From contig NC_087245.1 of the NCBI RefSeq assembly GCF_037042905.1, forward strand, positions 11,842,501 through 11,906,500: DNA of 64,000 nt, given 5' to 3'. The notes below the pieces were generated by a model. It did no database searches. It saw only the letters and a program-made list of their open reading frames with translations, and was not told the origin of the DNA. Numbering within the stretch: the stretch's first letter is position 1; the number at the start of each line of letters is the position of its first letter. A program made the position numbers and the translations under genes. This document shows positions 50,701-58,790 of the stretch, piece by piece. Source of the stretch: Lytechinus pictus (Eukaryota > Echinodermata > Echinoidea > Temnopleuroida > Toxopneustidae).

Positions 50701-50915
50701 TCGCTCTTAACTTACGAACAGCTTTATGAAACGGCCCCCTGTATTATGAACTAGCCAACTATCCAACCATCATCTTGTCTAGCCTTGTCCTCTGTATCAC
50801 ACTACATTTATCTTCAGGATACTTACTAATTGCCTCTGAGTAAAATTTGATGGCTTGATGGTATTCCTTTTTCTTGTACCAAGTGTTTCCTTCATTCTTT
50901 TTGGCCTCTGCAAGA
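23900..50915 (-). CDS. DNAJC7: DNAJC7 (TPR2) orthologue, 12 of probably 13 coding exons
   Basis: This is a co-chaperone of Hsp70/Hsp90 in the cytosol and nucleus. In the family, tandem TPR repeats bind chaperone C-termini and a J domain stimulates Hsp70 ATPase. The twelve exons from 50915 to 23900 total 1,438 nt, and all junctions are phase-consistent with AG acceptors and GT donors. They give 478 residues against about 494 in the human protein. TPR repeats fill roughly the first 340 residues. The J domain follows (KDYYKTLGL, then HHP|D, then [18 protein letters not shown]), and then a Gly/Phe tail ending GGFHFQF. Only the N-terminal exon was not found: the first visible exon needs a phase-2 partner upstream. 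Introns range from about 0.4 to 10.5 kb and carry most of the window's transposons. The family assignment rests on recalled similarity to vertebrate DNAJC7, not on a search. Confidence 0.93.
24576..24728 (-). CDS. DNAJC7: DNAJC7 exon k (J domain, D of HPD through helix IV)
   Basis: The acceptor is ttacaatag and the donor gtaaca. The exon is 153 nt, two bases plus 50 codons plus one. It encodes [20 protein letters not shown] then [20 protein letters not shown] and [23 protein letters not shown] is J-domain helix [11 protein letters not shown] leads into the C-terminal tail. Translation downstream of the donor gives only low-complexity Gly/Ser/Val, so the exon ends here. Confidence 0.95.
25080..25390. 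repeat. Cluster of TGACTC/TGAGTCA-like short repeats in a DNAJC7 intron
   Basis: About a dozen imperfect GTGACTC/GTGATTC/TGAGTCAAG units lie irregularly over 300 bp. They look like a decayed short tandem repeat. Confidence 0.55.
25589..25735 (-). CDS. DNAJC7: DNAJC7 exon j (J domain, helices I-II up to HP of HPD)
   Basis: The acceptor is cattgtag and the donor gttagt. The exon is 147 nt, two bases plus 48 codons plus one. It encodes [20 protein letters not shown] then [20 protein letters not shown] and KHALLHHP. J-domain helix I (YYKTLGL) and helix II ([16 protein letters not shown]) are clear. The intron splits the catalytic HPD triad: the last base G plus AT of exon k makes the Asp. Confidence 0.96.
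25975..26574. mobile_element. MITE family 'AAAGGGGAATCCAACCC', copy 1
   Basis: The termini are TTTAAAGGGGAATCCAACCC and the complement GGCTGGATTCCCCTTTAAA. It is ~600 bp and closely matches 57947-58555 along its whole length. It lies in the DNAJC7 intron between exons i and j. Confidence 0.9.
26923..26990. repeat. 68-bp near-perfect hairpin in a DNAJC7 intron
   Basis: The arms are about 31 bases (ATGTGAGATATCAT at the left, ATGATATCTCACAT at the right) with three mismatches and a ~5-base loop. It could be a micro-MITE or a pre-miRNA-like stem. Nothing identifies a specific miRNA. Confidence 0.8.
27035..27108 (-). CDS. DNAJC7: DNAJC7 exon i (last TPR)
   Basis: The acceptor is gcccatag and the donor gtaggt. 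The exon is 74 nt, one base plus 24 codons plus one. It encodes [20 protein letters not shown] then [14 protein letters not shown] is identical to the human protein. The following intron contains a 68-bp near-perfect hairpin. Confidence 0.94.
27621..27712 (-). CDS. DNAJC7: DNAJC7 exon h (TPR)
   Basis: The acceptor is gcccgcag and the donor gtgagt. The exon is 92 nt, 30 codons plus TG. It encodes [20 protein letters not shown] then [12 protein letters not shown] joins the first T of exon i to make Cys, recreating the family's RRA.C.MD stretch. The upstream intron carries the 931-bp DR1-motif element. Confidence 0.94.
27786..28716. mobile_element. 931-bp element with GTCTCACCTGCAT termini and four internal tandem units
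   Basis: GTCTCACCTGCAT and ATGCAGGTGAGAC are perfect 13-bp inverted ends. The interior has four tandem units of ~160-190 bp. Each contains TGACCTTTGACCT (27978, 28140, 28303, 28495) followed by catgtga, ggatgttcagt and atgaact. The right end is very GC-rich (gccgccg). Confidence 0.9.
29485..29649 (-). CDS. DNAJC7: DNAJC7 exon g (TPR before the J-proximal block)
   Basis: The acceptor is cttctcag and the donor gtaagt. The exon is 165 nt, 55 codons. It encodes [20 protein letters not shown] then [20 protein letters not shown] and [24 protein letters not shown]....AY..YT.TL.IDP.N..TNAK.YCNRA is close to the human segment. Confidence 0.95.
29728..29880 (+). mobile_element. Possible tRNA-derived SINE fragment
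   Basis: GGTTCAAATCC at about 29781 resembles a Pol III B box (GGTTCRAATCC). The A box is poor and the element is disrupted. It lies in a DNAJC7 intron near exon g. Confidence 0.35.
30067..30813. mobile_element. Element with TTAACCCTAAAAG termini (~747 bp)
   Basis: Perfect 13-bp inverted ends TTAACCCTAAAAG / CTTTTAGGGTTAA, each followed inward by a G/C run and a ggattcc-type motif. The TTAA ends may include the target duplication. Non-coding. Confidence 0.88.
30955..31108 (-). CDS. DNAJC7: DNAJC7 exon f (central TPR)
   Basis: The acceptor is ctttatag and the donor gtaaga. The exon is 154 nt, one base plus 51 codons. It encodes [20 protein letters not shown] then [20 protein letters not shown] and [24 protein letters not shown] is diagnostic of DNAJC7. 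The intron after it holds the 30.07-30.81 kb TTAA-ended element. Confidence 0.95.
31658..31776 (-). CDS. DNAJC7: DNAJC7 exon e (central TPR)
   Basis: The acceptor is attttacag and the donor gttagt. The exon is 119 nt, 39 codons plus two bases. It encodes [20 protein letters not shown] then [19 protein letters not shown], matching the human [20 protein letters not shown] segment. The two spare bases AA take the first T of exon f to make Asn. Confidence 0.94.
32472..32803. mobile_element. Short element with ATCAGGCATGA termini and a 40+ T run
   Basis: The inverted ends ATCAGGCATGA / TCATGCCTGAT enclose 332 bp with small hairpins (gggcgaagccc, gagcggcttgccgctc, gggggcaacgccccc) and a long poly-T (~32695-32740). 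Confidence 0.8.
33016..33090 (-). CDS. DNAJC7: DNAJC7 exon d (inter-TPR linker)
   Basis: The acceptor is cacatgcag and the donor gtatcc (weaker than the others). The exon is 75 nt, 25 codons: [20 protein letters not shown] then GDFRK. It corresponds to the linker after TPR3 and the start of the central TPR block (human [21 protein letters not shown]). The Met is internal, not a start. Phase fits both neighbours. Confidence 0.88.
34770..36440 (-). pseudogene. Decayed L2/CR1-type non-LTR retrotransposon (RT fragments), itself interrupted
   Basis: Minus-strand pieces match non-LTR RT blocks in order. [20 protein letters not shown] (near 36290-36230) is the catalytic-Asp region. A GVP..SVL.P remnant lies near 36115. 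[17 protein letters not shown] (about 36030) is the YADD box. [20 protein letters not shown] (35255-35190) and [11 protein letters not shown] belong to the C-terminal connection. Stops and frameshifts break every piece. An (AAAT)n-like tail ends near 34772. Confidence 0.8.
35277..35890 (-). mobile_element. Insertion splitting the RT relic, with (AATTG)n-type tail
   Basis: It separates the YADD-bearing piece from the C-terminal piece. On the minus strand it ends in AATAAAG then repeated AATTG units (35278-35300), a retroelement-style 3' tail. A similar tail occurs near 51006. The 5' edge is approximate (near an AAATG repeat at 35878). Confidence 0.5.
38488..38601 (-). CDS. DNAJC7: DNAJC7 exon c (TPR2/TPR3)
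   Basis: The acceptor is ttggcag and the donor gtgaat. The exon is 114 nt, exactly 38 codons. It encodes [20 protein letters not shown] then [26 protein letters not shown] is a strongly conserved DNAJC7 stretch (human GHLREGKC). The exon sits alone between the 33.8-38.3 kb composite repeat and the 39.0 kb MITE. Confidence 0.94.
39005..39949. mobile_element. MITE with perfect ~21-bp TIRs (945 bp)
   Basis: The ends TTTAAGGACGTTCCACAGTT and complement are perfect. The interior has two related segments (ccatgtcattttcaccaaa at about 39034 and 39470). Non-coding, in a DNAJC7 intron. Confidence 0.9.
39950..41439. other. DNAJC7 intron sequence, nothing recognised
   Basis: AT-rich intron with poly-C at ~40631 and 40848 and a short (TAA)n. 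No exon with DNAJC7 similarity was seen here. Confidence 0.5.
41440..41591. mobile_element. ~150-bp hairpin MITE (GACAAGTC.. type)
   Basis: GGGGAGCATTATATGAAAGG-like left end and complementary gatgaaacgctcccc right end, with internal cttatcggactgacaagtc and gacaacttgtcgg inverted. A related sequence lies at about 610-730. Confidence 0.6.
41592..41727. mobile_element. ~136-bp hairpin MITE (GTAACACAAA type), abutting the previous one
   Basis: CCGGTAACACAAAGGTTTAT at the left and the complement of CTAAGTTTTGTGTTACGGGC at the right. The interior contains gcgattgatc on both strands. Confidence 0.7.
41847..42964. mobile_element. Foldback element A (two ~480-bp arms, ~110-bp loop)
   Basis: The outer ends are TTAGACTGT..GGAATGG and complement. 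The arms are near-identical inverted copies (tttccgtggggcagcaaatg at 41890 against 42925, and ctggtgtagactacctggga at about 42331 against 42476). Each arm carries a 5'-UTR-like stretch, an ATG and a short coding-looking segment (next entry). A relative with a nested insert is at 51225-53809. It lies in the 10.5-kb DNAJC7 intron. Confidence 0.92.
42164..42337 (+). pseudogene. 57-codon coding-like segment in the left arm of foldback A
   Basis: It reads [20 protein letters not shown] then [20 protein letters not shown] and [17 protein letters not shown] before TAG. The right arm (inverted) carries the same segment with indels. Foldback B's left arm keeps the first ~40 codons open. Substitutions between arms are often silent or conservative. 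Its origin (transposase start or captured host first exon) is not recognised. Confidence 0.5.
43753..47983 (+). pseudogene. Endonuclease-reverse transcriptase ORF of the retrotransposon, doubly disrupted
   Basis: The first in-frame ATG is 43753. The endonuclease part shows [28 protein letters not shown] and SSDHRVVVV, the usual catalytic blocks. The same frame is cut by a single TAA at 44446-44448, then continues to 45217. A 1,133-bp insert (45218-46350) interrupts it. Beyond the insert the phase is exactly what the duplicated target predicts, and the frame runs to TAG at 47981-47983. In the downstream 534-codon part, the RT carries TIDFTKAFD (~residue 200), [10 protein letters not shown] (~257) and YVDD (~286), then the typical LGV.....KW connection and a GVPVWG region. 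Inactive as it stands. Confidence 0.92.
45218..46350. mobile_element. hAT-like non-autonomous insertion, 15-bp TIRs, 8-bp TSD
   Basis: Perfect inverted ends CAACCAAAAAATTAC / GTAATTTTTTGGTTG, flanked by GCACAGAC at 45210-45217 and 46351-46358. The 8-bp target duplication is typical of hAT elements. The interior is non-coding, with several direct GCCC(T/C)GGAAA units near both ends and a (CA)n run at ~46180-46204. Confidence 0.95.
49113..49237 (-). CDS. DNAJC7: DNAJC7 exon b (TPR1/TPR2)
   Basis: The acceptor is ctcgtccag and the donor gtgagt. The exon is 125 nt and begins with two bases that join the final A of exon a to make Asn, so it ends on a codon boundary. It encodes [20 protein letters not shown] then [34 protein letters not shown] matches the second TPR signature of DNAJC7 proteins (human has SYYGNRAATLMML). 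The next exon downstream is 10.5 kb away, across a transposon-filled intron. Confidence 0.94.
49378..49750. mobile_element. MITE with TGTCTCACA termini (~373 bp)
   Basis: AGCTGTCTCACAATAT at the left, complement of ATAGTGTGAGACAGGCT at the right, in the intron between DNAJC7 exons a and b. Confidence 0.75.
50568..50740. mobile_element. ~173-bp hairpin MITE (TTTCATAAAGCTGTTCGTAA family), copy 2
   Basis: The arms, about 70 bases each, are almost perfectly complementary, more so than in the copy at 18531. Short central loop. Confidence 0.92.
50827..50915 (-). CDS. DNAJC7: DNAJC7 exon a (first visible; start of TPR1)
   Basis: The acceptor is tttttcag and the donor gtaagt. The exon is 89 nt, with one base completing a codon, 29 codons, then one base over. 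It encodes [20 protein letters not shown] followed by AIKFYSEAI, the classic first helix pair of TPR1 (EGN..Y...EY..AI..Y..AI). There is no ATG in frame, so at least one exon lies upstream. I searched the minus strand up to 64 kb and saw no convincing partner with a phase-2 donor. Confidence 0.9.
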
Positions 50916-51224
50916 CTGAAAAACACAAGAACTGTTAATCAACAAACACATCATAAGTCTAGATATAGCGCCTACTTTACATTTCATCTGTGAGGCCATG
51001 TCAATCAAATTCAATTCATTTATTTTCACTGCATAAATATAACATACATAAAACTTACAAAGTAAAAAAAATGACAATACTTTAAAAACATAGAATCTAC
51101 GGAGCGTGGACTGTTAATAAAGAGATGACAGATATTACTAGTTCGACAAATACATCCAAAATCTAAATATAGGGCCCACTCTACATGTGTGATTAACCAC
51201 TGTCAATCTAATGCTACAATGCAA

Positions 51225-53809
51225 TTAGACTATGGGATGGACAAGGAAAATGTCTCTAGTTTTTCATTTCCGTGGGGCAGCAAAAGCAACCACGGTTCTT
51301 GGACATGATAATAGGTAAAATATTATGAATACATGCAACATGTTGCCATCGCTAAATTTTGCTCCTGAACTAAAAATCAAAATAATAATATGCAAAATCG
51401 TACCATTGATTCGACTGGAAATTCCGCCATTCACCCCGTGTGTTAAGGACTTCCGCGAACGAGCGCAAGCGTGTACAATGCATGTAACCTCGTTCGCGTT
51501 TATTTTTCTTTATTCGCTGTACATGCTATACCGGTACGTTACATACAGAATCTACGATGGGGGATAAGATGTCGTCGTCTTCGTCGTGTTTTGACAGCGA
51601 AAATGACGATTTACCACCAGCAAATACATGCTACATGCACGTCTTACCCAAGGAGAGAGAGCCAGTAAATTTCTTTCAAGTAAAGAGCTAGAACGTATTT
51701 AAGCCTTTGCTGCATTCATTGGTGTAGACTACCTGGGACTTCGCCATAAAAAAAGCTATTCGTGCACAGGTGCGTAGCCAGGGTGGGGGGCGGTGGGGGC
51801 AGTCGGCCCCCCAAAACGTCCCCAAAAAGAAAAAAAAAGAAGGAAAAAAGAGAGGAGAAAAGGAAAAGCGAAGGGAGGAAAGGGAAGAAAGGTAGTTTTG
51901 TGGGTTTTTCTTTTTATTCTTTTTTTTTTTTCTCAAAAAAGAAACTCTGTGACTCTTGCTCTAAATTTATATATGAATTTTGCTTCCGCGCTGTGCGCGG
52001 TTAAATGACAATATTGCAGTTCTCCTTTGTTTCCCTCACCCTTTCTCTAACCCTGTTTTTCCACCTCAGCTATATGTGTTTCTTGCCAGTTAAAGTTCAA
52101 ATGTATACATTAGGGCATGGAATTAGAGTAAGGTTAGGCCGAAGTATATGAATTTATCTTTTTTTTTAAATTGATCGTGCAACTTCTGGTCGGGTCGGCT
52201 CCAGGCGGGTAAAATCTTTATCTCAATTTCACCGTCACCTCCATATAGGCAACTTCTCCCGCTTTTCAACTCATTACTAAACAACCATAATTTGGGGGCA
52301 AACAGGTTCCTAATTTAAAAAGGGGAAGGTATAAAATTTGCGTCGTATTAAATAAAAAAAAGTACAATATTTTTTTATTCAACTTCATGTCATTTCCCTG
52401 CACATTCATCTCCTGTCCTGTTTTGCGCCCTCAGTTTGAAATTTTGAATGACACTTAAGTTTCTTTATCATTCAAAGTGAAGCGCATCAGGATAAGTGAA
52501 AGAAATTATACATCATCCTGTTTTATATAATTTCAATAATCAAAGATGTTTCAACTTTTTGCGCACTATTTTCCTTGTAATGAAGTTCAATAATCTTAGA
52601 AAATTAATTGATTTAGAGCTGATGGGGGTATTAGAGATATCTGCATTTGATGAAACGTCCGCCCTTTGAAATTTCAGAGTTTCATTGCTCTGCTCGGGGA
52701 GGAATATCTTCCTCCCGGCATATATCCTTCTCCTCTGTTTTGCGAGTTAAGATATGCACTGTCGCTAAATTGTTTGTAATCAAAATAACCTTTTCTCGGG
52801 ACCATTTTCTTTGCAAAAAAAAATAAAACGCTTTAGCTTCCGCGCTTCGCGCGGGGTTAATATTATTTTAATTTCCTCCATTTTATCCCTTTTTTGTTCG
52901 TTTTACAATCACTTTTGAAAACAAGGTTCAAAATCACAATATAGTCAAATTAATTGGAGCTGATATAGGTACTAGAGACAAGGGATGCGGCTCCTTTTAT
53001 TTAATTTATGAAACACCGAAAGCTTCGCGCGGGAGGGGGAAACTCCTGCACCCACCCCTAGGGAGCGCGCTCTGTAAGTGTTGGCACGCTTCGCGTGCAT
53101 TTACCACCCCCTCCAAAATGAAATCCTGGCTACGCGGTTGTTCGTGCAGCAGAGAAGTTTGAGATTGAATTGCAGAACATTGTTTAACCTGGCTCTGGGC
53201 AAGATGTACATCTATAACGTTAGTTTGATCCATTCGGATCTTGCTGAAATGCTGGTTGGGCCGGTCTCCCGGGGCCGGGCTGCAAGTCGATCGCAAACTT
53301 CTATTTTTATTCCAAAGTCCCAGGTAGTCTACACCAGCGAATGCAGCAAAGGCTTAAATTTGTTCCAGCTCTTATTTACTTGAAAGAAATTTACTGGCCC
53401 TCTCTCCTTGGGTAAGACGTGCATGTAGCATATTTGCTGGTGGTAAAACATCCTTTTCGCTGTCAAAACATGACAAAGACGACAACATCTTATCTGCCAT
53501 CGTAGCTTCTATATTATACAGTGAATAAAAAAATTAATTAACGCGAACGAGGTTACATGCATTGTACACGCTTGCGCGCATTCGCGGAAGTCCTTAACAC
53601 ACGGGGTGAATGGCGGAATTTCCAGTTGAATCAATGGTACGATTTCGCATATTATTATTTTAATTTTGAGTTCAGGAGCAAAATTTTGCGATGGCAACAT
53701 GTTGCGTGTATTCACACATAATATTTTACATATTATCATGTCCAAGAACCGTGGTTGCATTTGCTGCCCCACGGAAAGTCACAATTTTAGCGACCATCCC
53801 ACAGTCTAA
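51225..53809. mobile_element. Foldback element B, with a nested 1.37-kb insert
   Basis: Same family as foldback A: TTAGAC..TGGGATGG ends, the tttccgtggggcagcaaa block at both sides, and arms of ~480-500 bp converging on the loop. The loop is enlarged by the insert at 51771-53136. The left arm carries the coding-like segment at 51556 ([20 protein letters not shown], then [20 protein letters not shown], stop shortly after). Confidence 0.9.
51771..53136. mobile_element. Nested element with TGCGTAGCCAGG termini
   Basis: TGCGTAGCCAGGG at the left and the complement CCTGGCTACGCG at the right, with G/C runs just inside each end. Interior AT-rich DNA with recurring cttccgcgct..gcgcgg blocks (51980, 52836) but no convincing coding frame. 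Confidence 0.8.
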
Positions 53810-54018
53810 ATGACCTAGTGACTTTTTATCTTTCCTAGAGTATACTTTTCACTTTTAAGATTGATTTGTGACGAGCCTGTGACTTAAAAGTTGTGACTTG
53901 CAAATTGACGACACCCCCCCTCCAAAAAAAAAAATGTCCCTCCAACAATTATAATATAGTTATTAGACTCTATTTAGATCTACAACTAAAATGTAAATTT
54001 CATATAAATAATTATTTG

Positions 54019-54622
54019 TTAAAGGTCAAGTCCACCCCAGAGAAATGTTGATTTGAATAAATAGAGAAAAATAAAACTAGCAAATCGCTGAAAATTTCAT
54101 CAAAATCGGATGGAAAATAAGAAAGTTGTGACACTTTAAAGTTTTGCTTATTTTTCACAAAACAGTGATATGCACAACTCAAATGAGAAAGTCGATGATG
54201 TCCCTCACTCACTATTTCTTTTGTTTATTGTTTGAATTATACAATATTTCATTTATTGTAGATTTGACAATAAGGACCAACTTGACTGAATCATATAGTA
54301 TCAATCAATGCTCATTCCACATGTTCAGAGAGGAATTAATCATTGTATTTGTTTCACTTGACAATGAGGAGAAAAATAGAATATTCCCCATTTCATATAA
54401 TGAAATACAAAAGAAATAGTGAGTGGATGACATCATCAGTCTCCTCATTTGCATACCCACCAGGATGTGCATATAACTGTTTTGTAAAATTAAGCAAAAC
54501 TTTAAAATGTCGTAACTTTCTTATTTTACATCCGTTTTTGATGAAATTTTCAGTGTTATGCTTGTTCGATTTTTCTCTTTTTATTCAAATCAATATTTTA
54601 TTGGGGTGGACTTGTCCTTTAA
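54019..54622. mobile_element. MITE family 'GGACAAGTCCACCCC', copy 2
   Basis: TTAAAGGTCAAGTCCACCCC at the left and GGGGTGGACTTGTCCTTTAA at the right. Colinear with 9512-10127. Confidence 0.88.
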
Positions 54623-57600
54623 ATAGACCTAATAATTCTTCTATAAATTGTTCTCCAAAACGACACCTCATAACGTAGCTCATCGTACATGTAGCTACAT
54701 CGTAACAAAGTGAGTCAAGCCTATTGTAGGAATGGGGGGGGGGTCCGGTGTCCAGACATTTTAAAATTTTGAAACCTTCTTTTTTTGTCTTTGGATTGCA
54801 CAAAAAATATGAATTCAATAGTGGTAACTATTTTAGTTTTGTTCTTTATGATATTGCTTAAGACTTTGCACAAAAACATTTTAATTTTTTTTTTCTCCTC
54901 GTACACAGACGGCTCTCTATCGTGCAGCCACCATTAGGGGTTAACAATGCAAAAATCCCCCCGACGGGGCTCATCAATTTTTGTCTTTATTTCATAAAAA
55001 TATATAAAAAGAAATGTACCAAAATGAAGATTATTATATTATTCAGTTTTGGCCTGAAAGGCACCAAAATGGGGGAAAATAAACTTAAAAGGGGATAAAA
55101 CAGTGATTTACTTTGGCTGTCGCGCAACTTCACTTCCCTGTTAGCTGTTTTATCCGAACTTAAATACATAAATAAACATATATGGCCATTGCCATTGTCC
55201 CTGAAGAAAGTGTACGTGTAGGCTGTACAGATCGAGCTAGAACTTCGGTCTCTGTGTGATGTGAGTGGAGCCAACGCAGAGTTCAGCGGAACAACCAACA
55301 TAACAGAGACCCAAGCTTTTGGTCTACACGTCCCTGTAAGTTGTAACACCTATATATGTGAGTGCCCCCCCCCCCCCCCCCCCCCCCGCGGATCGGTCCA
55401 ACATACCAGTAGTTGGTACAAGATCTCACGGATCCCGTCGGCCTAGAAAGATCTAGAAACATGCACATGCTCCCTAACGACAATCACACACATGACACAC
55501 ATTCAACTTCTATGTGGCAGCCCGATCCGAGTGCGCGACACAGGGACCAGACCGTAACCATAAAATGCGAACTAAAATAACAACACAGTCAATTGCTGTG
55601 AAAGTTTTACATAATATAAAAGCAAATTCTACTTCACGACTCTTACTCTTGATTAGTTTCCATTCCATTTTCTTGAGGCGTTTCGGATGTATCAGTGGTT
55701 TGAAAATCCGTCTCGTTTCCAGTCGGGTCACCCATTTTCGTCAGATATATCGGAATTGATTCTCGATAAGGTATCTACAATAGGACCAATGAATGAACAA
55801 AATTCTAACGAAGTTTCAAATCAGGGGGATTTCAAAGTACTTCCTTTTAGTTCCTCCAAATGCCTTGATCCAGGATTTGCAGGAATATTTGCACCTAAGA
55901 CATTGGAGGAGAATATGGACCCATGCTTAAGGCCAGTATCTAAAAATTAGGGCCATGTTTAGGGATTTTCCAGCATAAAACCGTACCCCATGTTTAGGGA
56001 CTAAAAAAAGGCGACCCATTCTCGGTACATCCCCGTATGCCTTATTTCCATCCCCCCCAGTACCCTCCCCCGGGGTCTTAACATTTGTAAGAAATATTCA
56101 ACAAAATAATTTGGCAGAACTGTTTCTATACCTATTGAATAATATTTTTTCAGTCAAACTTCAACAGGAAATAACCGTCTGTTAATTCTGGTAGTATTTA
56201 AAAAAATAACAAATTCTGACATTTTCTATCACAGATCAAGTGTATAGCCAACAATGCATGCAGCGGGAGCCGGAGCGGAACAACCAATGATTGTACGGAG
56301 ATTCGAGGTCAATCCTAGGGAAGCAAGGGGAGTATACCCCCCCCCCCCCCCCCGAGGCGGAAATCTCTCCCAAAAGGTAGGGGGACAAGGGGCTGGAAAA
56401 TTTGACAAGCAAAAAAAAAAACGTTATCACCCCAAGTTTAAGGTAATTTCGACGAAAATAAATTTGACAAGCAAAAAAAAAGAAAAAAAAAAAAAGGATA
56501 TCATCCCAAAAGTAAGGTCATCTCGTCCTAAAATACATGTTTTATTTTGATTTTGAATGATGTATTTCTTACCATCATAAAAGACCAAAAATAGTAGGGG
56601 GACATTTGATATTTTGAGTAGGGGGGACACGCCCCCCCCCCTGTCCCCCCCTGGGATTTCCGCCCATGCCCCCCCCCCCAAAAAAAAAAAAAAAAAAAAA
56701 AAAAACAAAAAACACCCACAAATTCACTTTTCAGTTGGGGGCGGCAGAACAAAGTTGAAAGGGGGAGGGGCCACCGACCGTGAGGCCGGGGGACAGGGCA
56801 CTATCTTAAAACAAAGGGGGGGAAACGACTTATCTATCCCCCTCACATGACTCATGAAACTTAAGGCATTATTCTCACAATATTTTTCCTTCATAAAAAT
56901 GAGAATATTGTTTTCGTAATTGTTTCTTACCAATGATGCTGTTATTGAACACATATACGTTTTCTCCTGCGCAGCGTTTTGTATTGAATAAGAACAGCCT
57001 CGTATTCCTCGAGATAATTATATGTGAAATTCATCACTTTAAAGTATCAGGAACACTTGTTCAAAAGGAAACTGGAAGCCATCAGAACATCATTGACTAA
57101 ACATTTTGAACAAATGGCTCATAAATGGGGCATTTCAATATTATAAGGGCGTATTAGAATAGGGCATTTCATTAGAGATAAAAAGGGATAAATTTCATTA
57201 TCAAAAAAAAAAGAAGAAGCAAAAGGGGCCAATCATTTTTTTTGTATTAGTATTTATAAAATCATTCAGTTCAAAATCATACAAGTAATACTAGTATATC
57301 AACAAAACACTGTTCACAAAGTCAAATAATTATTCATAATACAAACAATTGTACAAAAAAATACAAAATATAACATTCAAATCATCACAAAGTAAATTTG
57401 TAAAAAATAAAAAAAAATACAAATGTAACAAAAACCCGGAACAAAAAAGAATTTATAGCGACGCAATTGAACTGAATGAGTATTAGAAGTAAAACACCCT
57501 CCCATCCCACCCCCCCCCCCATATCCCATCCAAGCCCAGCCTAAGCGCGGCCTGTTTCCCTCCCCTAAACCCCAGCTAAAAGGCCTTCATTTCAATCTGC

Positions 57601-57946
57601 ATTCTGTACCGCTGCAACCATGCATGATCTAACTTGCGCACCTGAATCTTCACTCTAAATGCAAAAGAGCCACTCCGGCCCCCAATCACACCCCTCCCAA
57701 AGAGAGATATAAAAGACTAATAGAAACTCCAGAAGCGGGATCCATATCCCAAGAGCGCGCCATAGCTCTGGAGCGAACAGCGTATATCTATTTTTTATAT
57801 ATATATTTTTTTTTTTACATTTTCACTCCAGAAGGAACCACAATGCACCCCAAAGACTCAAAGCACACCACAAAATGACTGCCCCGATCCACTCCAAGAC
57901 TGAGTGCGACTACAGGGACCAGACCATCTCCCTCGCATTTAGAGTG
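54623..57946. other. Repeat-rich intergenic DNA, no gene supported
   Basis: Contains a 28-base C run (~55365), another at ~56336 and several long A runs (56460-56700). The patch at 55960-56080 has ccccgg-type motifs resembling element ends. A plus-strand frame at 55687-55950 has ordinary composition but no splice or homology support. Four poly-C/poly-A frames near 56250-56950 are artefacts. Confidence 0.5.
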
Positions 57947-58555
57947 TTTAAAGGGGAATCCAACCCAAATAAAAACTTGTTTTTATAAGAAAAAGACAAG
58001 TTGATAGGTGAAAGTTTGAACAATATTGGACAAACAACAAGAAAGTTATGAATTTTTAAAATTTGTAAATATTGGTAATCACTATATACTCATGGAGACT
58101 TCAAATTGGCCGCATATGGGATGTCATATATAGTGATGTAAGGCAAGGACTACTCTTCCATGTACTTCAATACATATTCTGGCTAAAATGTCATTTTTCC
58201 CAAAAGTTTTATTTCAAATTATATTTTTCTTTCATGAGGACATAAAACAATATACTACCTGGGTTATATTTAGATTACTGCCCCAGGGGAATGGGTACTT
58301 AGGAGAAAACCACAAATCCCTGATAATAAAGTACATGGCCTATGGGAAAGTTGTCCTTGCCCCTTGTCATAATTCACTTACTCAGTTGCCAATATGAAAT
58401 CTATACATGCACATACTATTAGTGATCTCAATTTTAAAGCAGCTATAACTTTCTTATTGCTTGTCCGATTTCTTTCAAACTTTCACTATTCTGTTAAGTT
58501 TAGTTTTCTCCTTCCCAACACAACATTTTATGGCCAAGGCTGGATTCCCCTTTAA
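57947..58555. mobile_element. MITE family 'AAAGGGGAATCCAACCC', copy 2
   Basis: Colinear and very similar to 25975-26574, with the same termini. Small indels (for example 58136, 58304) distinguish it. Confidence 0.9.
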
Positions 58556-58668
58556 TAACTGTATGCTTGAAACTTTCTTTGCCCCAGCATCCCTAAAAAA
58601 TAAATTTGTCCCATTTTCTGAAATGGTTTGTTAATAGACCTCTCTGTTAAGCTAGTTTTCTTTCTTCT

Positions 58669-58697
58669 ATGAAAGAAAGAAAGAAAGAAAGAACGGA

Positions 58698-58728
<31 letters not shown>

Positions 58729-58790
58729 CGAAAGAAAGAAAAGGAGGAAAGAGGAGAAAAAAGGGAAAGAAAAAACATAGAGAGAAGAAA
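58669..58790. repeat. (GAAA)n microsatellite
   Basis: Purine-only tract of AAAG units. Frames on either strand (Lys/Glu/Arg or Phe/Ser/Leu) are artefacts. Confidence 0.9.

Noticed and set aside
55687-55950. Plus-strand 87-codon frame of ordinary composition
   Set aside because: No similarity recognised, no splice or promoter support. Could be an lncRNA fragment but is not supportable from sequence alone.
55365-56950. Gly- or Pro-rich frames through poly-C/poly-G and poly-A runs
   Set aside because: Homopolymer artefacts. Reading frame depends on run length, which is unreliable in assemblies.
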